Origin: an uncultured Lachnospiraceae bacterium
GTDB lineage: Bacteria; Bacillota; Clostridia; Lachnospirales; Lachnospiraceae
Direction of reading: 5' to 3'
Length of the DNA stretch: 18,286 nt
Assembly: GCA_946631935.1 (NCBI GenBank)
Contig: CAMPAP010000055.1
Coordinates: forward strand, 1 to 18,286
Shown here: one piece after another, positions 5,822-13,073 of the stretch
Position numbering within the stretch: the first letter of the stretch is position 1
Layout of the letters: each line of letters opens with the position of its first letter
The notes under the pieces: generated by a model
What the model was told of the DNA's origin: nothing
The model's database searches: none
What the model saw: the letters and a program-made list of their open reading frames with translations, nothing else
Made by a program: the position numbers and the translations under genes

Positions 5822-8566
5822 ATGGATCTTTCCGTCAGATCGTTTTTATCATTTGTTTTCCATAATCATGGTGAGATCGAAAATGAAGAACTGATAAACA
5901 GATCGATCTTTTATGATCTTATCCATGAAATGAAAATGGTAGTCCTGGCAGGTGCTTTCATTCAGATAGTACTTACTGTTTTGACTTATTATAATCCTGA
6001 AAATTACGGGATCTATATCAACTATTTTTACTGTCTTTATGCTGTTTTGTTCTTTCTTCTTGTCCTGTCTCTTATAATAATAAGATATGTCAGGAACGAT
6101 TATGAAAAAAGACTGACAAAGCTGTTATGGATCTCGCCTTTCATGTCGTTTTTGATCATATCCGGGGCTGTGTGTTATTCGGTTCTTGAGTCACTTGCCA
6201 AGGGCTTTGTTACACCCTGTGTATTTATGATCGTATATATGGGTGTCCCTCTTTTTAATTATATGCATCCCATGGCATTTATCGGCATCTCCGCAGTGCT
6301 TGACGGAGCCATGATCTTCTTATGCACTTTGATGTCAAACAGATTTGACCGCCCGGGAGTTTCCGTTTATACGCTCATCATCTTTATGATAGTAGGTCTT
6401 ACTGTGGGACTGGTTAAGATGTTTCTGCAGTTTTCTTACAGGAGTTATTACATCTACAATGAGATACAAAAAAAGGAGATAAGCGATCTGAATACTGCCC
6501 AGAATCATTTCTTCTCAAGCATGAGCCATGAGATCAGGACTCCCATCAATACCATCATCGGACTAAATGAGATGACCTTGAGGGAAAATGTTTCCGATGA
6601 AGTTGCGGAAAACTCTGTAAACATAAGAGCTGCGGGTAATATCCTTCTTCATCTTATAAACGATATCCTTGATATGTCCAAGATATCATCCGGACAGATG
6701 AATCTTTCTCTTTCCTCATATCATCCCGGAGATATGCTTTCAGATATTGTGGGCATGATGTGGATCAGATGTAAGGAAAAAGGTCTTGATTTTCATGTTG
6801 AAGTATCCCCCGATATTCCGGCCGAGCTTTACGGTGATGAAGTCAGGATCAAGCAGATCCTTATCAATCTCTTAAATAATGCAATTAAATATACCCAGAA
6901 GGGTTCTGTTACTTTGTCCATACAGTGCAGGGACGTGGGAGAAGGCAATGCGCTTATTGAGTACTATGTAACCGATACCGGTATGGGTATCAAAAAAGAA
7001 AATATCCCATATCTTTTTGATTCCTTTAAGCGTGTTGATGAAGATAAAAATAAATATATCGAAGGTACCGGCCTGGGACTTTCAATTGTCAAGCAGCTTA
7101 CCGAGCTTATGGGAGGAAGCGTTTCCGTTAACAGTGTATATACCAGCGGTTCCACATTTGTTGTATCCATCCCCCAGAAGGTTACCGATTCCAAATCCAT
7201 CGGAAAGATCAGCTTCGAAGAAAAAAGAAAGCGCAATCAGTCGGGAAATTATAAATGCAGCTTCGAAGCGCCTGAAGCCAAGATACTTGCTGTTGATGAC
7301 AATGCATCAAATCTCCTTGTCATCACAAAACTTCTGAGAGATACAAGAGTGCTTGTTGATACTGCCGAAAGCGGAAGACGGGCTCTTGAAATGACACTTC
7401 TTAAAAATTACGATCTTATACTTATGGATCATATGATGCCGGAGATGGACGGTATCGAATGTATGCATAAGATAAGGGATCAGGTGGGCGGTCTTTCCAG
7501 AGATGCCAAGGTGATAGCCCTTACTGCCAATGCCGGAAGCGAAGACCGAAAGCTTTATGCAAAGGAAGGCTTTGACGGATATATAGTAAAACCCATCAAT
7601 TCTTCCGAACTTGAAAATGAGCTTATCAGACTCCTTCCCCAGAATCTTGTTACCATTATGGGAACGGATGATGATATCGTCGAGCAGAGTATCCAGTGGA
7701 TGGAAGGAAATACACGCAAGAAATCCATCATCATCACCACCGAATCTGTTGCGGATATTCCCAGGGTATTAAAGGAAAGATACAATATCCTTACAATCCC
7801 TCATAAAGTTGAGACAGAAAGCGGAATCTTTGCAGACAGTGAAGAGGTTGATTCCGACGGACTTCTTGAATATATCAATTCCGACGGAAAGGTCATCACA
7901 CATGAGCCTTCTGTTGAAGAGCATGAGGAATTCTTCGCAAAAGCACTTCTTTCAGCAAGTAATGTGATACATATATCCGTTTCTTCGAGGGTAGCACACA
8001 GCGGATATGATAATGCCGTTGCCGCTGCCAGATCTTTTGATAATGTTACTGTTTTTGATACAAGCCATCTGTCAAGCGGTCAGGGTATCATTGCCATAGA
8101 GGCCAGCATCCTTGCATCGGAAGGTCTGTCTGTCGGTGAGATAATAAGGAGGCTTTCGACTTTCAGGTTAAGTGTCAAAACAAGCTTTATCGTCGACAGT
8201 CTTGATTTTCTTGCAAAGTCCGGTCAGATTGGAAAGAAAGTCGCAGCGGTGGGAGATGCACTTATGTTCCATCCCGTTATCGACATGATCGGCGGTAAGA
8301 TGGTAACAAACAGATTCTTTTTCGGAACAAGACACCATGCATGGGGCAGATATATTTCTTCAACCCTTGTGAATGTATCCGATATCGATAAGAAGAATCT
8401 GTTCATAACCTATGTGGGACTTACAAGGAAAGAACTTGATTATATCGTTGATATGGTTGAAAAAAGGGTACATTTTGAAAATGTTTATTTCCAGAAAGCA
8501 GCTCCTTCCATTTCCGTTAACTGCGGTCCGGGAACATTTGGTATCCTCTTTGCGTTAAAGAATTGA
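5822..8566 (+). CDS. Membrane hybrid histidine kinase fused to a DegV domain: 6 TM - HisKA - HATPase - REC - DegV
   Basis: A single uninterrupted 914-residue frame. Hydrophobic helices lie at about 38-56, 64-88, 101-120, 131-147, 151-172 and 182-202. HisKA has H236 in SMSHEIRTPIN; the ATPase domain has N353, DTGMGI (D385) and GTGLGL (415-420). The receiver (~485-600) has D492/D493, D536 in LMDHMMPEMDG, T568 and K590. After a ~30-residue linker, residues ~633-914 form a full-length DegV domain: TESVADIP (640-647), THEPS (693-697), VIHISVSS (715-722), FDTSHLSSGQG, a SLDFLAKSGQIG segment (793-804) and the C-terminal GPGTFG. DegV proteins (FakB type) bind long-chain fatty acids and hand them to fatty acid kinase. 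Here the domain could be a lipid sensor or a phosphorylation-controlled lipid binder (inference). It has no Hpt, so it may use that of the neighbouring kinase. Confidence 0.92.
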   Translation: MDLSVRSFLSFVFHNHGEIENEELINRSIFYDLIHEMKMVVLAGAFIQIVLTVLTYYNPENYGIYINYFYCLYAVLFFLLVLSLIIIRYVRNDYEKRLTKLLWISPFMSFLIISGAVCYSVLESLAKGFVTPCVFMIVYMGVPLFNYMHPMAFIGISAVLDGAMIFLCTLMSNRFDRPGVSVYTLIIFMIVGLTVGLVKMFLQFSYRSYYIYNEIQKKEISDLNTAQNHFFSSMSHEIRTPINTIIGLNEMTLRENVSDEVAENSVNIRAAGNILLHLINDILDMSKISSGQMNLSLSSYHPGDMLSDIVGMMWIRCKEKGLDFHVEVSPDIPAELYGDEVRIKQILINLLNNAIKYTQKGSVTLSIQCRDVGEGNALIEYYVTDTGMGIKKENIPYLFDSFKRVDEDKNKYIEGTGLGLSIVKQLTELMGGSVSVNSVYTSGSTFVVSIPQKVTDSKSIGKISFEEKRKRNQSGNYKCSFEAPEAKILAVDDNASNLLVITKLLRDTRVLVDTAESGRRALEMTLLKNYDLILMDHMMPEMDGIECMHKIRDQVGGLSRDAKVIALTANAGSEDRKLYAKEGFDGYIVKPINSSELENELIRLLPQNLVTIMGTDDDIVEQSIQWMEGNTRKKSIIITTESVADIPRVLKERYNILTIPHKVETESGIFADSEEVDSDGLLEYINSDGKVITHEPSVEEHEEFFAKALLSASNVIHISVSSRVAHSGYDNAVAAARSFDNVTVFDTSHLSSGQGIIAIEASILASEGLSVGEIIRRLSTFRLSVKTSFIVDSLDFLAKSGQIGKKVAAVGDALMFHPVIDMIGGKMVTNRFFFGTRHHAWGRYISSTLVNVSDIDKKNLFITYVGLTRKELDYIVDMVEKRVHFENVYFQKAAPSISVNCGPGTFGILFALKN

Positions 8567-8591
8567 TAATAATCTTTATCATTAGTATAAT
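8563..8591 (+). promoter_or_regulatory. Predicted sigma-A promoter for proB
   Basis: TTGATA (8563-8568), a 17-base spacer and a perfect TATAAT (8586-8591) form a near-consensus vegetative promoter. Its -35 box overlaps the stop codon (8564-8566) of the kinase-DegV gene. Transcription would start near 8598, giving a leader of about 34 bases before proB, too short for a T-box or other large riboswitch. It separates the proline cluster from the signalling genes. Confidence 0.75.
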
Positions 8592-8631
8592 ATATAAGTT
8601 TTAGACTATGATAAAAGGCTGGTGAAATATT

Positions 8632-9489
8632 TTGAGCAGTTTAAGAGAAGGCTTTAAAAATAAAATAAGGATCGTTGTTAAGATAGGATCATCCTCAATC
8701 AATCATCCCGAAAGCGGCGGAATGGATTTTTCCCGTATAGAGCTGCTTGTAAGACAGCTTTCCGATATCCACAACTCGGGAAAGGATGTCATTTTGGTAT
8801 CCTCGGGAGCCATCGCTGCCGGAAAATATGCCATAGGATACGGAAGGGACAGATCAATAACCCACGAGCTTACCATTCCTCAGAAGCAGGCATGTGCTGC
8901 CATAGGTCAGGGAAGACTTATGAATATATACGAGAAGTTTTTCACGGAGTATAATCAGCTTCCCGCACAGGTTCTTATGACAAAGGATACTGTTTTAAAT
9001 GATACAAACAGGATGAATGCCGCCAATACATTCAAAGCACTTCTTGATATGAAGGTTATTCCCATTGTCAATGAAAATGATACCATTGCGACTCATGAGA
9101 TCGAGATAGGCGACAATGATTCATTATCGGCAATGGTTGCTTCAATGGTAGGTGCTGATCTTCTTATACTTTTGTCGGATATCGAAGGACTTTATACGGA
9201 TGATCCCAATACCAATCCGGATGCCAGGTTCATACCCGAAGTTGACCGGCTTACGGATGAATACTTTTCCATGGGTAAGGATTCATCAGGTTCCGGAATG
9301 GGAACAGGCGGTATGAGCACAAAGCTGAATGCTGCTTATATTGCAACAATGTCCGGTGCGGATATGGTAATCTGCTCAAGCAAGGACCTTACGGTTCTTT
9401 CGAAGATCATTGCGGGAGATGAGATAGGTACCGCTTTTGCATCACATAAAGATAATGATTTTGACCTTGTAAAATATATTTCCCAGTGA
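8632..9489 (+). CDS. proB: Glutamate 5-kinase
   Basis: Catalyses ATP-dependent phosphorylation of L-glutamate to glutamyl-5-phosphate, the first step of proline synthesis; cytoplasmic. The amino-acid-kinase fold is clear: RIVVKIGSSS near the N-terminus, VILVSSGAIAAG (53-64), VNENDTIATHEI (146-157), IGDNDSLSAMVA (159-170), LLSDIEGLYT (180-189) and GTGGMSTKLNAA (225-235). At 285 residues it has only the kinase domain; the C-terminal PUA domain found in the ~367-residue E. coli type is absent. The start is TTG at 8632, preceded by GGTGA (8621-8625); no in-frame ATG with a ribosome site exists upstream, and the sequence downstream is already conserved. It is transcribed from the promoter at 8563-8591, and the cyclo-ligase gene follows 13 bases after its stop. 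Confidence 0.95.
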   Translation: MSSLREGFKNKIRIVVKIGSSSINHPESGGMDFSRIELLVRQLSDIHNSGKDVILVSSGAIAAGKYAIGYGRDRSITHELTIPQKQACAAIGQGRLMNIYEKFFTEYNQLPAQVLMTKDTVLNDTNRMNAANTFKALLDMKVIPIVNENDTIATHEIEIGDNDSLSAMVASMVGADLLILLSDIEGLYTDDPNTNPDARFIPEVDRLTDEYFSMGKDSSGSGMGTGGMSTKLNAAYIATMSGADMVICSSKDLTVLSKIIAGDEIGTAFASHKDNDFDLVKYISQ

Positions 9490-9502
9490 TCAAGGAATCC
9501 AT

Positions 9503-10114
9503 ATGGCTGAAAAAAATATTTATGAAAAATCAAAAAAAGAAATAAGAACTGAGATCCTTGCAAAAAGGGACGCTCTTACTGACGGAGAAAGAAGAGCTTC
9601 TTCAGATGCCGTATTTGAGAAGATGATAAAGGAACCGCTTTTTATAAATGCCAAACGCATTCTTGGATTTATGCCAAACGGAAGCGAGATCGATATCAAG
9701 AAGATCCTTGAATATGCATTATCCGAAGAAAAGCAGGTTTTTGTTCCCCGTATAGTTTCAACGGGCTTCCATAAAGAGATGGAATTTCGCAGGATAACAG
9801 ATGTGGATCCTGTTCATTTTTCATTTGGAAAATATAAGATCCTTGAACCTGCGGAAGACTCTGAACTTTATGAATATAATGAGGCCGACGCAATGATGCT
9901 CCCCGGAAGAGATCTTATGATCATGCCCGGTGTTGCCTTTGATGCATATAACCGCAGGGTCGGATATGGCGGCGGATATTATGACAGATTTCTTGAAGAC
10001 AAGCTGACACTAAGGATTCATTCCATCGCAGTTGCATTTTCTCTTCAGATCCTTGATACTGAGATCCCTGAAGATGAAGGGGATGCAAGGCCGTTTAAGG
10101 TCATTCATTCATGA
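9503..10114 (+). CDS. 5-formyltetrahydrofolate cyclo-ligase (5,10-methenyltetrahydrofolate synthetase)
   Basis: Converts 5-formyltetrahydrofolate to 5,10-methenyltetrahydrofolate using ATP, returning stored folate to the one-carbon pool; cytoplasmic. The 203 residues match the usual family length. Visible motifs are the basic N-terminus KKEIRTEILAKRDAL (11-25), FMPNGSEIDI (56-65), VFVPRI (79-84) and the C-terminal signature MPGVAFDAYNRRVGYGGGYY followed by DRFL (141-164), which carries the nucleotide- and folate-binding loop. SD AAGGA (9492-9496) lies 6 bases before the ATG. It sits between proB and proA, 13 bases after proB. There is no obvious metabolic link to proline, so the placement probably reflects co-transcription of housekeeping genes. 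Confidence 0.93.
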   Translation: MAEKNIYEKSKKEIRTEILAKRDALTDGERRASSDAVFEKMIKEPLFINAKRILGFMPNGSEIDIKKILEYALSEEKQVFVPRIVSTGFHKEMEFRRITDVDPVHFSFGKYKILEPAEDSELYEYNEADAMMLPGRDLMIMPGVAFDAYNRRVGYGGGYYDRFLEDKLTLRIHSIAVAFSLQILDTEIPEDEGDARPFKVIHS

Positions 10115-10117
10115 CAA

Positions 10118-10145
10118 GTGACGCTGCGTTGATGTAATATATAAT
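10118..10145 (+). promoter_or_regulatory. Weak candidate promoter before proA
   Basis: GTGACG (10118-10123, 4 of 6 matches to TTGACA), a 16-base spacer and a perfect TATAAT (10140-10145). The -10 box overlaps the left arm of the inverted repeat at 10130-10174. In AT-rich DNA such matches arise by chance, so this is tentative; proA may simply be read from the proB promoter. Confidence 0.3.
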
Positions 10146-10174
10146 ATTTTTATATGAAAATGTATATTACATCA
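10130..10174 (+). repeat. 12-bp perfect inverted repeat in the proA leader
   Basis: TGATGTAATATA (10130-10141) and TATATTACATCA (10163-10174) are exact reverse complements around a 21-base AT-rich centre. A G-U and an A-U pair can extend the stem inward to 14 bp. No T-run follows, so it is not a standard terminator. It could be an mRNA stem-loop lying 34 bases upstream of the proA start, or a DNA operator overlapping the candidate -10 box. Confidence 0.75.
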
Positions 10175-10208
10175 CTCCGCTTTCTGCTAAATTTTAAAGA
10201 GGAATATT

Positions 10209-11459
10209 ATGTCAAATTTAACATTATTGGGTGAAAATGCCGTAAGAGCAAAATATAAAGCAGCAATGATCCCTACTGATAAAAAAAATAGTGTTTTAAA
10301 CAAATGCGCAGAAGAACTTATTAAGAATGCTGATGCGATAATCGCCGCTAATAAGCTTGATCTTGATAATGCTGTTAAGAATGGCATGAGTGATGCTATG
10401 CAGGACAGGCTGATGCTTAACACATCAAGGATAGAGGGTATCGCTGAAGGCCTCCGGCAGGTTGCGTCGCTTCCCGATCCCATAGGCGAAGTGCTGGATA
10501 CTTTTGTTAGACCTAACGGAATGCATATAGAGAAGATCAGGGTTCCCATGGGTGTCATCGGGATCATATACGAGTCCAGACCCAATGTAACTCCCGATGC
10601 TTTCTCTCTTACATTCAAGGCCGGCAGTGCATGTATCCTTAAGGGCGGCAGCGACTGCATAGAATCAAACAAAGCCATAGTTAAGGTGCTCAGGGACGTG
10701 CTTTCAGGTGAAGGTCTTGATCCTGATATCTTACAGCTTATTGAAGACACTGATCGTGCTGTTACCACAGAATTTATGAAGATGAAGGAATACGTGGATG
10801 TCCTTATTCCCAGAGGCGGAGCGGGACTTATCAGGGCAGTTGTGGAGAATTCCAATATTCCCGTTATTGAGACCGGCACGGGAAACTGCCACGTATATAT
10901 TGATAAGGATGCAGATCCCGATATGGCAGTTAATATCGTATTTAATGCCAAGACCCAGAGGATCTCTGTATGTAATTCCTGCGAAAGCCTTGTTATTCAT
11001 TCTTCCGTGAAGGATAAGATCCTTCCGCTGATCTATGAGAAGCTTTCGGAAAAAAATGTGGAAATGAGATGCGACGAAAGAGCTCTGGGTGTTCTCGGGG
11101 ATAAAGGTTCACCGGCAAGCAATGAAGATTTTGGCAGAGAATATCTTGATTACATTCTTTCGGTTAAGACTGTTGACAGTGTTGAGGAAGCTATTGCCCA
11201 TATCAATAAGTATTCCACTCATCATTCCGAAACCATTGTTACAGAGAATAAAGAATCAGCAGAGAAGTTTTTGAATGAAGTTGATGCCGCATGTGTATAT
11301 CATAATGTATCAACAAGGTTTACCGACGGATTTGAATTCGGTTTCGGAGCTGAGATCGGAATCTCGACCCAGAAGCTTCATGCAAGAGGCCCCATGGGTC
11401 TTAAAGAGATAACATCATATAAATACAGGATAAGAGGAAACGGCCAGACAAGGGGCTGA
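10209..11459 (+). CDS. proA: Glutamate-5-semialdehyde dehydrogenase (gamma-glutamyl phosphate reductase)
   Basis: Reduces glutamyl-5-phosphate with NADPH to glutamate-5-semialdehyde, the second step of proline synthesis, directly after ProB. The 416 residues match the usual ~415-420. Aldehyde-dehydrogenase-superfamily features typical of ProA are VPMGVIGIIYESRPNVTPD (112-130), LKGGSDCIESN (144-154), IPRGGAGLIR (200-209), ETGTGNCHVYID (221-232) and the catalytic cysteine C255 in RISVCNSCESL. The C-terminal THHSETIVTEN, FTDGFEFGFGAEIGIST and GPMGLKEITSYKY stretches are also typical. SD AAAGAGG (10196-10202) is 6 bases before the ATG. A long inverted repeat lies in its leader, and gltX follows after 34 bases on the same strand. 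Confidence 0.96.
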   Translation: MSNLTLLGENAVRAKYKAAMIPTDKKNSVLNKCAEELIKNADAIIAANKLDLDNAVKNGMSDAMQDRLMLNTSRIEGIAEGLRQVASLPDPIGEVLDTFVRPNGMHIEKIRVPMGVIGIIYESRPNVTPDAFSLTFKAGSACILKGGSDCIESNKAIVKVLRDVLSGEGLDPDILQLIEDTDRAVTTEFMKMKEYVDVLIPRGGAGLIRAVVENSNIPVIETGTGNCHVYIDKDADPDMAVNIVFNAKTQRISVCNSCESLVIHSSVKDKILPLIYEKLSEKNVEMRCDERALGVLGDKGSPASNEDFGREYLDYILSVKTVDSVEEAIAHINKYSTHHSETIVTENKESAEKFLNEVDAACVYHNVSTRFTDGFEFGFGAEIGISTQKLHARGPMGLKEITSYKYRIRGNGQTRG

Positions 11460-11493
11460 TGACTCTTTTACCTTTAAGGAAGGATTTTTTATC

Positions 11494-12948
11494 ATGGAAA
11501 AAATCAGAACAAGATATGCACCTTCTCCCACGGGAAGAATGCATGTAGGAAATTTAAGAAGTGCCCTTTATGAGTTTTTGATCGCAAAGCATGCAGGCGG
11601 CGATTTTATGCTCAGGATTGAAGATACTGATCAGGAAAGATATGTTGAGGGCGCAGTGGATATCATCTATAAGACCATGGATGAGACCGGTCTTGTTGCG
11701 GATGAGGGCCCCCATAAGGACGGCGGATATGGTCCCTATGTTCAGTCCGAAAGGATGAAGACCGGAATATATATGAAATATGCCAAGGAGCTTATCGAAA
11801 AAGGAGAGGCATATTACTGCTTCTGCGATAAGGAAAGACTTGATTCATTAAAGACTGAAGTGGTCGACGGTAAGTCCATCACTATTTATGACAAGCATTG
11901 CCTTGGCCTTTCAAAAGAAGAGGTTGAGAAAAATCTGTCAGAAGGCAAGCCCTTTGTTATCAGACAGAATATTCCCAATGAGGGAAGTACCACTTTCCAT
12001 GATGAGCTTTACGGTGATATTACCGTGGAAAATTCCGAACTTGATGATATGATCCTTATCAAATCGGATGGTTATCCCACATATAATTTTGCAAATGTCG
12101 TTGATGATCATACCATGAACATCACACACGTTGTCAGGGGAAATGAGTATCTTTCTTCATCACCCAAGTATGTCAGACTCTATGATGCTTTCGGATGGAA
12201 GGTTCCCGTATATATCCATCTGCCTCTTATTACGGATGAAGAGCATCATAAACTTTCAAAAAGAAGCGGTCATGCATCCTTTGAAGATCTTATCGAGCAG
12301 GGATTTCTTCCGGAAGCTGTAATCAATTATGTTGCACTTCTCGGATGGTCGCCCGAGGATAACAGAGAGATCTTTTCACTTGATGAACTTATTAAGGAGT
12401 TTGATTATCACAGGATCTCCAAACCCCCCGCCGTATTCGATATCCAGAAGCTTAAGTGGATGAACGGAGAGTATCTTAAGGCTATGGATGAGGATAAGTT
12501 CTATGAAAAGGCAAAGCCTTATCTTGAAAAAGCACTTGAAGGTACAAGCGTTGATCTTAAGAAAATCGCATCTAAAATAAAAACAAGGATCGAGATATTC
12601 CCCGATATTGAATCACAGGTAGATTTCTTTAAAAAGGTTCCCGAATATGATAAAGAAATCTATACCAATAAAAAGAACAAGATCGATGAAGCGGGTTCAA
12701 AAGCCGTGCTTGAGGAAGTGCTTCCCATACTTGAAGAACAGACTGATTATTCCAATGATGCATTATATGCCAGGCTTCTTGAGTATGCTGAGAGCAAGGG
12801 ATACAAGAACGGTTATGTGATGTGGCCCATAAGGATCGCTCTTTCCGGAAAGCTCATGACCCCTGCCGGTGCTACCGAGATCCTTGAGATCCTTGGAAAA
12901 GAAGAGTCCGTTGCAAGGATCAAAGCAGCGATATCAAAACTTTCTTGA
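11494..12948 (+). CDS. gltX: Glutamate--tRNA ligase
   Basis: Charges tRNA-Glu with glutamate; class I aminoacyl-tRNA synthetase, cytoplasmic. 484 residues, normal for bacterial GluRS. The N-terminus has RTRYAPSPTG and the HIGH-equivalent HVGN (17-20), then LRIEDTD (40-46). YCFC (108-111, with C109 and C111) and H135-C136 could form the zinc site seen in many bacterial GluRS. YPTYNFANVVDDH (194-206) and the KMSKR-equivalent KLSKR (253-257) complete the catalytic core; the remainder is the helical anticodon-binding region. SD AAGGAAGGA (11476-11484) lies 9 bases before the ATG. It is the last gene of the proline cluster and converges on the cellulase gene, with a terminator between them. Discrimination between tRNA-Glu only and tRNA-Glu/tRNA-Gln charging cannot be read from the sequence by eye. 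Confidence 0.96.
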   Translation: MEKIRTRYAPSPTGRMHVGNLRSALYEFLIAKHAGGDFMLRIEDTDQERYVEGAVDIIYKTMDETGLVADEGPHKDGGYGPYVQSERMKTGIYMKYAKELIEKGEAYYCFCDKERLDSLKTEVVDGKSITIYDKHCLGLSKEEVEKNLSEGKPFVIRQNIPNEGSTTFHDELYGDITVENSELDDMILIKSDGYPTYNFANVVDDHTMNITHVVRGNEYLSSSPKYVRLYDAFGWKVPVYIHLPLITDEEHHKLSKRSGHASFEDLIEQGFLPEAVINYVALLGWSPEDNREIFSLDELIKEFDYHRISKPPAVFDIQKLKWMNGEYLKAMDEDKFYEKAKPYLEKALEGTSVDLKKIASKIKTRIEIFPDIESQVDFFKKVPEYDKEIYTNKKNKIDEAGSKAVLEEVLPILEEQTDYSNDALYARLLEYAESKGYKNGYVMWPIRIALSGKLMTPAGATEILEILGKEESVARIKAAISKLS

Positions 12949-13005
12949 TTTTTTAGGCGTATCCTGCCGGATTGCTTTCTGTCTTCACACGGATGGGTCA
13001 TAAAA

Positions 13006-13023
13006 TATTATGAACACATAATA
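13006..13023. repeat. Small AT-rich inverted repeat next to the terminator
   Basis: TATTATG (13006-13012) and CATAATA (13017-13023) are exact reverse complements around an AACA loop. It sits just before the terminator hairpin, in the 125-base gap between gltX and the convergent cellulase gene. It is weak on its own. Nothing else is recognised in this gap; there is no promoter or small gene. Confidence 0.5.
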
Positions 13024-13028
13024 CATAA

Positions 13029-13051
13029 AAACACCCCGTTACGGGGTGTTT
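13029..13051. terminator. Bidirectional Rho-independent terminator between gltX and the cellulase gene
   Basis: AAACACCCCG (13029-13038) and CGGGGTGTTT (13042-13051) form a perfect 10-bp stem with a TTA loop. The outer part supplies a T-run on either strand: TTTAATTTATGTTTTTTT follows for gltX, and the run of A at 13026-13031 reads as T for the minus-strand gene. Its position between two convergent stop codons (12948 and 13074) supports use by both genes. Confidence 0.9.
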
Positions 13052-13073
13052 AATTTATGTTTTTTTGCGCACT

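Noticed and set aside
8567..8580. GATAATAATCTTTATC as a terminator after the kinase-DegV gene
   Set aside because: Only five A/T-rich pairs and no T-run; the region is better explained by the promoter spacer.
8567..8631. T-box or amino-acid riboswitch before proB
   Set aside because: The predicted leader is only ~34 bases, far too short. The gltX leader (34 bases) is also too short.
10187..10951. 254-codon open frame on the minus strand
   Set aside because: It lies entirely antisense to proA and its leader. The protein is a low-complexity Ser/Ile/Leu-rich shadow with no family features, and proA is unmistakable.
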